Source: Pezicula radicicola (taxonomy: Eukaryota > Ascomycota > Leotiomycetes > Helotiales > Dermateaceae). Taken from it: a stretch of 64,000 bases of DNA. Numbering within the stretch: the stretch's first letter is position 1; each line of letters opens with the position of its first letter. The translations under genes and the position numbers were made by a program. Where the stretch lies: assembly GCA_003008705.1 (NCBI GenBank), contig PDUO01000001.1, forward strand, positions 992,001-1,056,000, given 5' to 3'. The notes under the pieces are model-generated. The model searched no databases. It had not been told where the DNA came from and saw only the letters and a list, made by a program, of their open reading frames with translations. Below, piece after piece: positions 12,171 through 22,484 of this stretch.

Positions 12171-12456
12171 GTTAGTTTGTGTACTCAACTGGAGGAGGGT
12201 GCTAAGACTTACGACAGTAGCTCTGGAATAGTCTCTCCATGTAAGCTGTCCTCAGATAAAAATCTCAGTCCTCAATACGGCTTTTCCAAAACACAATACT
12301 CAAGGCCAAGTCTAAATCTTGGGCGAAATACCTCAATCTCGATTGCTCAAACCATCGCTGTAAAATCCTACATGCTTTAAGCATTGACGACCCATTTTCC
12401 TGCCAGTCAGTCCATGCATATCCCACAAACGCCGTTCCATACTCTCCAGAAGTCGT

Positions 12457-13276
12457 TTAATCCATATGTCTGTTGGTGATTTCCTCCCGAACAACTTCTT
12501 CCTTGACAGCAGTTCCCTCAATCACGTCTTCAATTACTTTGCCTTGGTTTGCAGGTGGCCACTCGTACGCCGCAGCTCTGTCAACACAACGGCGTAAATC
12601 ATCAGGGAGGTCCCTACCATGATGTTAGTAAGGCACATAACGAAGAATGGTGTTGTTGATTCGGGTCTCCGAGCCCATCTAATGATTGAGATCCGTAGCC
12701 AGAGACAGTCCGGAACATACTTGACGGTACCACTCGTGGCATAACCTTGCTCCTCAAGCTCTTCTGCTAAGTCGGCTTGGTGGTTGTCAAGAAGACTCTC
12801 ATTTGGTACAACAATGATGGAACAACCAAGTCGCATAGCATCCAAGACGCTCCCAGCACCTGTTTGATGCGTGAGTCTTTGTACCAAACTATCTTCTGTC
12901 TGTACTTACCAGCGTGCGATATGACAACTCCCTTGAGACGTCCGTCGCCTTCTTGCGTGGCTCGCATCTGCTTGGCCAAGCCCTTATCACTGAAGCCAAA
13001 AGCGCGAACTTCAAAACCTGGGATAGAAGCACATCTATTGTCCAAGTACTCCTGGATGCTGTTGCCACATTGAACGTTCATGCCAGTGAAGCCCAGTGTC
13101 TTTGCAGCTTGTTGAAAGTCATCGCCAGCGACCCGCCTGATAAGTTCATGAAAGGTAGCTGTCGCCCCAACCGTCACAAATATCTCTTTCTTGGGTTGTG
13201 CAGGCATTGAAGGTGGTGGTCTCCTACGTCCTCCGAAAAGTTGGTCGAGGTACTCCCGACCACTGATGATGGGCAT
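12457..13276 (-). CDS. ALG13: UDP-GlcNAc transferase catalytic subunit Alg13
   Basis: Predicted 220-aa catalytic half of the Alg13/Alg14 enzyme, which adds the second GlcNAc to dolichol-PP-GlcNAc at the cytosolic face of the ER. Exons 12910-13276, 12721-12859 and 12457-12613. The N-terminus contains KEIFVTVGATATFHELI, the family's glycosyltransferase start. The exon 1/2 join gives SHAGAGSVLDAMRLG, followed by IIVVPNESLLDNHQADLAEE and GYATSG, the UDP-GlcNAc-binding half. Exon 3 adds DLPDDLRRCVDRAAAYEWPP and a charged tail ending NRHMD. Residues 1-28, before KKEIFVT, form a Pro/Arg-rich extension. Length is close to yeast Alg13 (about 200 aa). It is divergent from mS35, with 447 bp between starts. 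Confidence 0.93.
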
Positions 13277-13723
13277 TCTTATCGTTATCGTGACTTTTCG
13301 GTAGGTATTACTTCGGGCAATAGGATTAAGGAAAAATGGTCGGCCCTTGTGAATTTTTGTCGCCTTTTAAATGAGGCATAATATCATGTGACTAAGAATT
13401 TGTTCCGTTAGAACGAACGGGTCGGGTGGCCGTGTCGCAACAGGAACTTTTGGACAATTCTGCTCAATTGGTATCCTGGAAACTTTTCGGGCCACTTTCC
13501 ACGATTGAGACTCAGTCACCGAATTAATTCCAGTGACTGAAGCTTGCCAAGTTTGGACCTTGTCAAAAGTTCCTCCAAGCCAAGAGGTCTCACACCCTTT
13601 CAATTCCTCCCGACCACAAAACAACTCAGAACATCCTACTCAAAAGTCTCGGGAATCTTCGAAAAACAACTTGTTACTCTATGCAAAGCCAGTAATCCTC
13701 CGAGATTGGGGATACAGCAGAGT
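13277..13723. promoter_or_regulatory. Divergent promoter region, Alg13 / mS35
   Basis: 447 bp between two start codons pointing outward. An in-frame upstream ATG at 13544 could extend mS35 by 60 residues, but the ATG at 13724 starts a typical mitochondrial presequence. No specific site identified. Confidence 0.5.
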
Positions 13724-14893
13724 ATGGCAGCTGTTGTGCAGAGTCTGCGGTTGGCCGCAAGGAGATGCCTATGCAAACCTACCTTAAATCGATACCCAAC
13801 AAGCTCTATTGGAATACGTAGGGCATTTGCAACAACACCACTACGGAGGGAGGCAGAGGGATCTAATGGAACCCCACCAGCGGACAAACTCTCAGAAGAA
13901 GAATTGCGGAACGACAAGTTGATCGAACGCGCGATTGATAGAGAGTTGAGAAACCAGGTTAAGGAGTTTGTGAAAAGTGGTGCTTTATATGAGGACCCGA
14001 AGAATCAGGATGATGCACCGATTAGAATGAAGAAGCCGAAGGAGTCATTTATGAACATGGGCGAAGAAGAACCATTCGAGGACGAGGAGCAGGACGAAGA
14101 GGATGAGGATGATATCGGTCCTCTTGCGCATGGAGAATTGGAGCATCACCGGGAGATGAGAGAATATGCTAGATTAGCGGCTTGGGATATGCCATTACTG
14201 GCGAGTAAGTCCGTCTTGGATTGTTGTTGGCTGAATGGTTGTTGACATAGATTCTAGAGATGGCTAAGCCATTTGTACCCCCAACTCGAAACGAGCCATT
14301 ACGGTTTCGATATACTTCGTACATGGGTGAACAGCATCCAGCAGAGAAGAAGGTTGTGCTTGAGTTCTGTCCGGAGGATATGCCCAACTTGACGGACATT
14401 CAGACTCAGAAGTTGAAGAAGTTGGTCGGTGTGAGGTACAACCCAGAGACGAATATTGTCAGAATCAGCAGTGAGATGTTCGAGACACAAGCTCAGAATA
14501 AGCGATATCTTGGGGATCTGGTGGACGTACTTCTAAAAGAAGCAAGGGTAAGTTTTTGACCATTCATCCTCAGAGGTTCGTATTGTCTAATTATATCAGG
14601 ATCCCAAGGACACTTTCGAAGATGTCCCCCTGGACACTCGTCATCACATTTTCAAGCCGAAACCTAAGTTTCCATTTGAATGGCGAATGACACCAGAGCG
14701 ACGAGAGCAATTAGAAGCACATCGACGGAGCATGGTACAGAAAGATGATACGCTCTTAGTTGATGGACAACTTGTGGATGGAGTCAAAAAGATCGAGGAG
14801 GTACTCTCGAGACCTGTACCCAAGAAGGCAGAGTTACCTGACATGGTTATGGCTGGTAAGGGGAAACCAAAGAGGGTCAATATCCGAAGGTAG
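13724..14893 (+). CDS. RSM24: Mitochondrial small ribosomal subunit protein mS35
   Basis: Predicted 354-aa mitoribosomal protein. Exons 13724-14204, 14258-14547 and 14600-14893. The first ~40 residues (MAAVVQSLRLAARRCLC...) are Arg/Ala-rich without acids, as in a matrix-targeting sequence. A long acidic stretch (EEEPFEDEEQDEEDEDD) follows around residue 120. The core is FRYTSYMGEQHPAEKKVVLE, then DMPNLTDIQTQKLKKLVGVR and NKRYLGDLVDVLLKEA, recognisable as the Rsm24/mS35 domain. The basic C-terminus ends GKGKPKRVNIRR. The exon 1/2 join uses the second of two nearby AG acceptors (CTAG at 14257), since the first breaks the frame. Confidence 0.9.
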
Positions 14894-15582
14894 CATGATG
14901 GGGGTGTACAATATTTGTAAGATGCTGTATATACACCGAGGCGGTGATAGATGGGTATGGAAAAGTACTTGTAAGAATACCTATTCGTAGGAGAATGAGC
15001 TTGTAGGAGCTGCGTCAAGTCACCCAATGTTTAACTAGGAGGTATACCGAGGCACTGATGGCACAATTCACCAATCTACATCCGTAACTCTAAGTCAAAG
15101 GGTGCAGGAGTTAACCTGCCAATGTGTTCGCAGTATGTTGGAGATCAGCAAAGTTGCAATATTAGTATTAGGTGATGGATGAGAAGAACATCTGTTGATC
15201 GTATCGAAGGTCAAAATTCGGAGTAGAGTTACACCGTTTGAAACCCTCTTCACGTGCGATCGGCCATTGGGGCCCGTCTGCAGGGGGTGCGGTGCCTACG
15301 GAGTATGGATCCTGACCTCGGCCGTGTTGATGTGGGGAAGCGCAGCTCATCTCACACAGCTAGCTGTATGGACTTCTGCGTTTTGGAATGACTTCATCTC
15401 CCTTCCATTTCTACACCTCCCCCTCCTGTTTCCTTCCACAATCAATACAGCACTACAGCTCCTCGTTCATATTAGTCGCCCTTCTTTAGGCAAAGTAAAT
15501 AATAAAGTGAGCATCTCTAGCCCACCACGCGCATACCTGCTAATATGTCCCAGGCGCACAACACTACTTCTAGCTATCCACA
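14894..15582. other. Intergenic, no gene seen
   Basis: 689 bp between mS35 and the fatty aldehyde dehydrogenase. The part just upstream of 15583 is pyrimidine-rich, as in many fungal promoters. Confidence 0.5.
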
Positions 15583-17321
15583 ATGCCATCCTCCAAAAAT
15601 TCTTCCAAGGTCTCTGATGCTCATACAACGCCCGCCGAGTCGACCCAAAAAGCAATGGGTTCCTCGAAAGCTGTAGAGTTCAAAGCCACGCCCGTTGAAT
15701 CTATCCCCCAGATCGTCAGCGGCATTCAATCCACCTTCTACTCAAACAAGACCAAGCCTATTGAGTACAGACTGCTTCAATTGCGCAAGCTCTACTGGGC
15801 CTTGGTTGACAACACCGAAGCCGTGATCGAGTCATGCAAACTCGACCTGGGAAAGCCTGAGCTTGAAACCTATGCCACCGAGCTAGACTGGTGTAAGAAC
15901 GATATTGTTTTTGTGACCAAGAATCTGGCGAAATGGATGAAGGATGAGAAGGCTCCGGATATCCCACTTGCGAATACCCTCTTGGCTCCTCACCTAAGGA
16001 AGGAGCCTTTGGGCATGGTTCTCGTTATCGGTGCATACAACTTCCCCTTCATGCTATCGCTCGGACCTCTCATAGGTGCAATTGCTGCTGGATGTGCAGC
16101 TGTTGTGAAACCCTCAGAGATGTCCCCATACTCAGCAGCAGTAATAAAGAAGATTGTTGACGACAGTCTGGATCCTACCGCGTACCAATGTATCAATGGT
16201 GGTATCCCAGAGACGACGTCCCTCCTCGATCAGAAATGGGCTAAGATCTTCTACACCGGAAATGATCAGGTTGCAAGAATCATTGTTAAAAAGGCAGCTG
16301 AAAATTTAACTCCAGTTTGTCTTGAGCTTGGAGGCCGTAATCCTGCTATTGTCACCAAAAATGCTGATATGCGACTTGCTGCGAGGCGGCTGTTGTGGGG
16401 TAAGCTCCTCAATGCAGGCCAGGTTTGTATCGGCCAGAACTACATTTTGGTCGACAAAGAAGTATTTCCACTTCTTGTGGAAGAGTTAAAGAATGCCTTT
16501 AAAGATTTCTTCCCCAATGGTGTCAAGTCCAGCCCTGACTATGGCCGTATTGTGAACAAACGACACTTCTTGAGGATCAAAAAGATGTTCGATGATACTA
16601 AAGGGAAGATTTTGATTGGAGGCGAGATGGACGAGACTACTCTCTACATCGCGCCAACAATAGTTGAAGTTAATGACGTTAACGATTCCATGGTTAAGGA
16701 CGAATCATTTGGGCCTTTGATCCCAATTTTCCCAGTCGACAACCTTGATGAAGCTATCCGAATTGCAAATGAAGTTCACAGAACACCACTGGCACTTTAT
16801 GCCTTTGGTAACAAAAGTGAGACGAATAAGAGTAAGTCCGCTGCATTTCCTCCAATATATAGCATGTACTAACACGTTTTAAAGTTCTTAGCCAAACATT
16901 GTCCGGCGGTGCCTCTGTAAACGACGCACTATTCCATGCCTCCATCCCAACCCTACAATTTGGGGGCGTGGGCGACTCAGGCACAGGCGCTTACCGTGGC
17001 CGTGCTTCCTTTGACACCTTCACCCACAAACGTGCAGTCACTACCACACCCGGCTGGATGGAAAAGCTAATCAGCATCCGCTACCCACCCTACTTTGGCA
17101 AACTCAAGAAATTCCGTGCCCTCCAAGAACAAAAGCCAGATTTTGGAAGGGATGGTAAACAAATTAAAGGCGTCGGGTATTGGGTCAAGTTTGTGTTATC
17201 CTTAGGGGGCAATGATGCCAAGGGGAGTTTGCTGAGGTGGGTGGTATTGGCGGTCTTTTCTTTCGCGACTAATAAGTATCTTTTGGAAGGTAGGAACGCT
17301 CTTCCCGCATACTTGAGATAA
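15583..17321 (+). CDS. HFD1: Fatty aldehyde dehydrogenase (ALDH3 type), membrane-anchored
   Basis: Predicted 561-aa enzyme that oxidises long-chain aldehydes to acids with NAD(P)+. Exons 15583-16831 and 16885-17321; the intron ends in the unusual acceptor AAG (TTTTAAAG). The cofactor region has VIGAYNFPF and VVKPSEMSPYSA; the catalytic base is Glu248 in LELGGRNPAIV and the nucleophile Cys282 in NAGQVCIGQNYI. DESFGPLIPIFPV and SGGASVNDALFHASIPTLQFGG-type blocks follow. Near the C-terminus WVVLAVFSFATNKYLL can form one membrane helix, as in Hfd1/ALDH3A2 tail-anchored enzymes of ER, peroxisome or mitochondrial surface. There is a ~25-residue Ser/Thr-rich N-terminal extension; a second ATG (MGSSKAVEF) lies in frame. 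Confidence 0.93.
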
Positions 17322-18079
17322 AGTATTGCTGTCTTGAAGTAAAAGCTGGAAAAGTCATTCACATTGTTTGTCTGTGTAAGTGGAGGATGGGATATTGGAG
17401 TTCACCTGCCTTCTTTGTATCTTGATTTGTACGCTTCTCTGTCTCTTGATTGTGCAGTGACAAGGGCAAAATTGTATTGTAGCCGTGGGATAATAGGGAA
17501 TCTCAAGATTGGACAATTTTGTCAAATAAGTAATCTACCATTGGGTTTACCATCTTATTAAGTTGAATATTCTTATGTTGTAAATCGCACTGAAGAGGTA
17601 ACCCCGGACTTTAGCTCGGAGAACTTTTGGATGACCCTAGTTTACTGAAGTTTGGAACGAGTTTCCAGCTGCACTTGTGCTCTACTAGTCTATAAAAACT
17701 AGAATTGGGACCTTAGTATGCAGACACCGTCATCCTAAGAGGATAATAGTGACCTACATAAGGGCATAGTAATTCACTTGGTTTAAGCAGCTTATTTGAT
17801 TAAGTTGATTTGAATTTAAGTAACTCACTTGATTCCCTGGTATTTTGCTTTGAATCTTGTTATAGTCATGCCATTCTTGCCAATTTTGTTTCCACTAAAT
17901 ATAAAATCACCATATTAATCGTCCATCAGGACACAGATCTTGGAATTGCTGACTGCGTTGAAAGAGACATATAATAGGGGATAATCATCCACATTGAACA
18001 GTATTAGGTACACGCAATAATCTTCATGATCTCTCGGGGTGTGAAAACCATGCTACTCCTTGTCTCAAAAACAGTCCTT
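17322..18079. other. Intergenic; fragment of the 18-bp repeat family
   Basis: No gene seen. About 17770-17842 contains decayed units of the dispersed 18-bp repeat (GTAACTCACTTGATTCCC and neighbours). Confidence 0.5.
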
Positions 18080-19786
18080 TCACTCACCTCCCCCAAAACC
18101 TTCGATAAAAGTCCTATCCATCCATCCCAATCTCATCACACCTCCTTTCGCTTCCCCTACCCCTCCCAAATCACTGGGTAGTACCCTCCCATGAGCATGA
18201 GCAACACTATTCTTCGCGATCCCCTTTTCCCTCGCCTTCAACCACTCCTTATTAACACAATTCTGAGACTTCCGACATCCCATACAGTCACCACATCCAT
18301 AGAACCCTTCTATGTATGTCCTATCCATGTTTCCTAGATCACTACCCCCACCATCGGCTGTGTGACATTTGAGGTTCTTTTCCGAGAGTGGTGAGGGGAC
18401 TGGTGGGAGGTTCACTTTTGTATTTGTGCGTTGTTGGGTTTGATGCTGGTGATGATGGAATCCTTCTATGTAGGTACGGTCCATATTACCTAGATCGTTG
18501 TTCATAGGCTGAAGATTATTATTCTTAGGAGCTTGAAGATGCTGTCGAGAGTTTTCTTGTTCTTCCTGCAGTTTTTTTCGTTGTTTAGCGAGCGTTTCTT
18601 GAGCTTCTCGTTTTTGACGAGCTTCGTTTTCGAGTTTGACCTTTTCTTGTTGCTTGGCGAGTGCGGCTTGGTGTTCGTTTGCCTCTGCTTTTTGAAGACC
18701 TAATTTCTCCTCGCTTTCCTTTTCCACACGTTTCTTTGCCTCTACGTCTTTGAGATACTTCTCCTTTTGCGCTTGAACTTCAACTCTTCTCTTATCTTGT
18801 TCTTTTCTGTTGGCCTGGGGGTATGGAGTTCGCTGTTGCTCGTGTTGCTGTTTCTCTTCCTTCTCTTCCTCCTGTCTTTTCTTTTCTATCTTCTCAACTT
18901 CTCTCTTTCCCTCTGCCTCTCGTTGCTCGCCTCTCTCTTCACTGTCTCTAGCTTCTGGCTTAATTTTGACTCGCCCGACTTTGTCAGCAGATTTTTGTTC
19001 ATATTCTCGATGTTCTATACCCCTCACATCTTTGTCTCCCGAACCAACTTCCTTATTTTCGTTCTCAGAGCCTCGCCTTTCCTCTACCTTCCTTTTCTCA
19101 CGTTTCCATTCATGGTACCTCGCACGCCGCTCATTACTCTCTTCAGCTTCCTTGGCTTTAGGGACCTCTCTGTCATTATTCTTCTTCTTTGCTTTCTCCT
19201 TTCCCTTTGTCTCTGTCGTTTCGTTCCCCTTTCTTGCTGACCTCCGTTCTTCCTTTCTCACTCTCTCCTTCTCACGCTGCCTTTTATCCTCCTCCGCCCA
19301 GACTGTTCGTTGCTCCTTGGTATACTCCCGAAGATTAGGAACAGAGACTGGCGCACCCTCTATTGCTTTGACCGACTTCCAAAATTCATTATCTGCAGAT
19401 GGGAAAGCCTGCGTTTTCGGCTCTAGTTGTCGTTGTTCCTCTGCGTTATTCACATCGAGAGGTTTCTTCGGATGCCAGCTCTTCCTGCGTCTCTTTCGGG
19501 GTCGGTTAGGTTTCTTGTCGACTTCTTTTCCCCGTGCCCCAGAACTATGCCTCCGATGTCGTCCTCGTAGTGTATCTTCCCAGACTTTGTTACCCCCTCG
19601 ACCTCTGATTTCCTCAAGTCGTTCCAATTCATCTTTTTTCCACGCAGGTGTGTCAATACTGTTGGTTGTTTTGCGTCGATTCTGGCGAGGTCGATCGGCC
19701 GAGTCTACTGATGTGGTTGATGAACGGGGAAGCTCGCTTGTGAGAATATAGCGGACTCCGTCCTTCACGCGCGAAAATACCCCCAT
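18080..19786 (-). CDS. Lys/Glu-rich coiled-coil protein with triplicated MDRT[YF]IEGF motif
   Basis: A single open exon of 568 codons; I do not recognise the family. The N-terminus MGVFSRVKDGVRYILTSELP is followed by an Arg/Ser-rich segment. About residues 160-410 are almost all Lys, Arg, Glu and Gln with heptad-like spacing, which suggests one long coiled coil or single alpha-helix. The C-terminus carries a motif three times: LGNMDRTYIEGF near residues 431-442, LGNMDRTYIEGF near 482-493, and LGWMDRTFIEGF at 553-564, just before the stop. After the second copy comes YGCGDCMGCRKSQNC, a CxxCxxC cluster like half a CXXC zinc finger. Repetition in the same frame at the protein's end argues it is translated. 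Function unknown. Confidence 0.7.
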   Translation of the reverse strand: MGVFSRVKDGVRYILTSELPRSSTTSVDSADRPRQNRRKTTNSIDTPAWKKDELERLEEIRGRGGNKVWEDTLRGRHRRHSSGARGKEVDKKPNRPRKRRRKSWHPKKPLDVNNAEEQRQLEPKTQAFPSADNEFWKSVKAIEGAPVSVPNLREYTKEQRTVWAEEDKRQREKERVRKEERRSARKGNETTETKGKEKAKKKNNDREVPKAKEAEESNERRARYHEWKREKRKVEERRGSENENKEVGSGDKDVRGIEHREYEQKSADKVGRVKIKPEARDSEERGEQREAEGKREVEKIEKKRQEEEKEEKQQHEQQRTPYPQANRKEQDKRRVEVQAQKEKYLKDVEAKKRVEKESEEKLGLQKAEANEHQAALAKQQEKVKLENEARQKREAQETLAKQRKKLQEEQENSRQHLQAPKNNNLQPMNNDLGNMDRTYIEGFHHHQHQTQQRTNTKVNLPPVPSPLSEKNLKCHTADGGGSDLGNMDRTYIEGFYGCGDCMGCRKSQNCVNKEWLKAREKGIAKNSVAHAHGRVLPSDLGGVGEAKGGVMRLGWMDRTFIEGFGGGE

Positions 19787-20071
19787 TTCATAAAATGTGG
19801 TAGGGCCAGTTGGACGAGGTAAGGGTAATGGATAAGAGCAAGGCGTGGCATGGTGTGTTTGTGTTTGTTTTTGTAAGGAAATTAATCAAAGCGACGGCCA
19901 GACACAGTGACTAGAACTCTGAATCACAACACTCGAGGTGCAAGCTCTGAATAAGATACTTACCTCAAATTCTTTGACCTACACGGCTAGTTTTGAAGAC
20001 AGAACGATTCAATGCTCCCGCACAACTACGTGCTTATAATCCAGACGCCAGGCCCAATGCAACCATATTCT

Positions 20072-21851
20072 TCAACACCGAACCTCTACTCCGCCCCGAC
20101 TAATAGTCAAATACTTGACACCCTTGTACGGTTTGACACTTTCTCCAAGTCCACGGCTCTTTCTAGTGTCAATTACCAAGCTTTCCACCTTGATACCGCT
20201 GGCAAGCCACCCTTTGATAGAGAAACTAACTGTCGCAGAGCTGGGCATCAGTATCTTATTTTGTGCCACCTTTCTTACGTCTCTCTGCTCGTTGTCGCCA
20301 GTATCCTTTTCAGTGATAACCTTGGCAGACGAAGACTGATATGGTTCCTCCTCATAATCGTACCGCCCGTCTAGTCTGAATCCATTGCCTTCAAAGTCAT
20401 CGTCGTCAGCTGAGAGAGGCCCCACGACCGTGCAACGTAAAGTGACTCCTCCAGCAACGGTATCCTTTGCTGGAATATGCCATTCGAGATTTCTCTCGCC
20501 TGGATTGTATGTTGTGTCACCTCTGCTAGCCCGGATTTCGGACAAATTCCTTACGTCCGCTGGCAGTGGGATAGTCACAACTAAATCTTCTAATGCTGGC
20601 GAAGAAGAAGTGCCCACATGTCCACCACCTAATCCACTTCCAAACCCACTAGATCCACGGCCTCTTTGGCCTCCCACATGGCTGCTGCTTCTGGAAGAAG
20701 GCCCAGAAAGGGAAGAATTACCTGGTCCGGATACTTTGGTGATGAATAATCTCACCTCGAAATCCGACCCCGTGGAACCTAAGCATGTCTTGACCTCAAG
20801 AGTAACAGGTAGTTTTAGACTAGACGCATATGTAGTTCCCATTTTCCCATTTTGGAATGGAAGTAGATCGACCTCATATCCAGCTAGGACGAAGCGGCCA
20901 TCAGGTGGCACAAAACTCAGTTCTCCTGGCTTTTCTTTCCACCTAGCTAGCCTGACACATGGATGAAATACTGGTAATTCCATTACACTGTTCACATTCT
21001 GTCTGCCTGAGGGCGTAGATAGATTTAACAATAGATCAGGTACACCGGAGACTTTCGCAGTGCAAGCAATAGTGCCGTTAGCGAATGCTGCCAGAGGTCG
21101 GCCAGAAGGTGCCAGAGTAACCGAAAGCGTCTCAATGAGATCTACATAGATCTCGTTCGAGGTGTGTCGCACATTTGCTCTTCGCCAAGGTAGTGCTGGG
21201 GTGTTTGCAGCTAATGCGCCAGAAGAGGAAATGGCTGCCATGGAAGAACCTGAAGCTGATGAGAAGCCTGGTTTCCTAATGAGTCGGTTAGCTTAAGGAT
21301 GGTTTTGGGACAATTGTGGCCAGGAGACCAAGGCAACGTACCCGGGGATATTAATTCCTCCTAGTAGTTTCCCAATCCATCCCTCCACCTCCACCAAGTC
21401 TCTTAAGGCATTGGGCTCTGTCGTGCTGACAGCCCCAGCATCGCACATCTCATTCAATAGCTGTGCCACAACATCGTAGTTGCTTTCTACCTTTTGGGCC
21501 AGTAATGGCGCTCCAATGAATTCTTCCAATACGTCTATAACTCGATGTAGAAACTCTAGGGTAAGGAGAGGCTCAATCTCGCTGGAGGATGTGAGGAGAT
21601 ATAGGAGGCTCGCATGGCTCAGGCTAAAAAGGAGAGTCGGCGGCGAGGTGTTAGGCAGGTATATTAGGTTAGGCCGTGGTGAAGGGTGGGAGATGTACAG
21701 TGGTAGGAGTTGTGTCGCAGAGAGAGGGCGGGACGTCCAGGTGTGTGTGAGGATAGGCCGGCTGTAGAAGTCAGTTTCTGTACATAGAAGAGGTTGAATA
21801 TGCGTACTTATGCTCATCATATATATGCAGTGCCTCGATAGCACCGCTCAT
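20072..21851 (-). CDS. APM3: AP-3 adaptor complex mu subunit
   Basis: Predicted 555-aa medium subunit of AP-3, which sorts cargo from Golgi/endosome to the vacuole and reads tyrosine-type signals. Exons 21808-21851, 21342-21761 and 20072-21275. The start MSGAIEALHIYDEHNRPILT is only recovered by joining exon 1 to exon 2, and it matches AP-3 mu proteins. The longin-like N-terminal domain continues through FLHRVIDVLEEFIGAPLLA and EPNALRDLVEVEGWIGKLLG. The mu homology domain (about 170-555) starts at PWRRANVRHTSNEIYVDLIE and includes DGRFVLAGYEVDLLP. A Gly/Ser-rich loop (GPSSRSSSHVGGQRGRGSSG) interrupts it near residue 370. It ends GVKYLTISRGGVEVRC. Confidence 0.93.
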
Positions 21852-22050
21852 GGTCAACTCTAGCTTTGCTATTGAGCTATCATTTGCGCTGTTCTGAGGC
21901 TCAATAGCACTGTGCAGGAGGAAGCGTGGGGTTGACTATTTCAAGTCCATCGGCCGCATGATCCGCATCCCTTTTCGTGCACAAGCTTAATTAACACAAC
22001 TTCACGCCATATCCTCAAAGCAACAAAGACGGGCTTGCATTCATTTTGCC

Positions 22051-22411
22051 ATGCGGAATCCCATTTTTGGGGAGGGAACTCCCAATGTGAAGGAGTTGAA
22101 CAGCCAGGAGAGGCTCGATACCATGCTGAAGAAAGATCGCGGAGATGATTGCCTACCGTGCAAAATCACAGGTCTGAAGCTAGACAGTCTACCATAAACC
22201 ACTCGAGAGCTAATGAAAACCATTTCTAGGAGCAACTGCATTCGTGGGCCTTGGCGCATACAGCTACTTTTCCGGGCACAGTCAACTACAAGCACAACGA
22301 GCAAAGATTCTTAAGAGCAAAAGTCTTTTCGGCATGAAGAGTCGACAAGCTGGAATAAGCATGATCTCTTTCTCCCTTGTCGGGTTGGGCCTGTACAGGT
22401 TGTTCAATTAG
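22051..22411 (+). CDS. Small mitochondrial membrane protein, DMAC1-like (DUF4536)
   Basis: Predicted 100-aa protein from exons 22051-22171 and 22230-22411. It opens MRNPIFGEGTPNVKELN and has CLPCKITGATAFVGLGAYSY, where a CxxC precedes a glycine-rich hydrophobic helix. A second hydrophobic segment is near the end (ISMISFSLVGLGLYRLF). This pattern of CxxC plus two helices in about 100 residues is that of the DUF4536/distal membrane-arm assembly component 1 family, whose members are linked to complex I assembly in the inner membrane. The assignment rests on pattern recognition, not a search. Confidence 0.7.
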
Positions 22412-22484
22412 AGGGAAATGGAGCTTTTGGATGTTGTAGAATATGGTTGTACGGTACACGGCGTTTTGCGATCATTAAAAGGCG

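Noticed and set aside
13544..13723. Upstream in-frame start for mS35
   Set aside because: The ATG at 13724 begins a normal mitochondrial presequence; the extension has no targeting character and lies in the shared promoter.
18810..19751. 313-codon plus-strand frame, Ser/Phe/Leu-rich
   Set aside because: It is the reverse of a Lys/Glu/Arg-rich coiled-coil coding region; GAA/GAG and AAG codons read backward give Phe, Leu and Ser. No independent signal.
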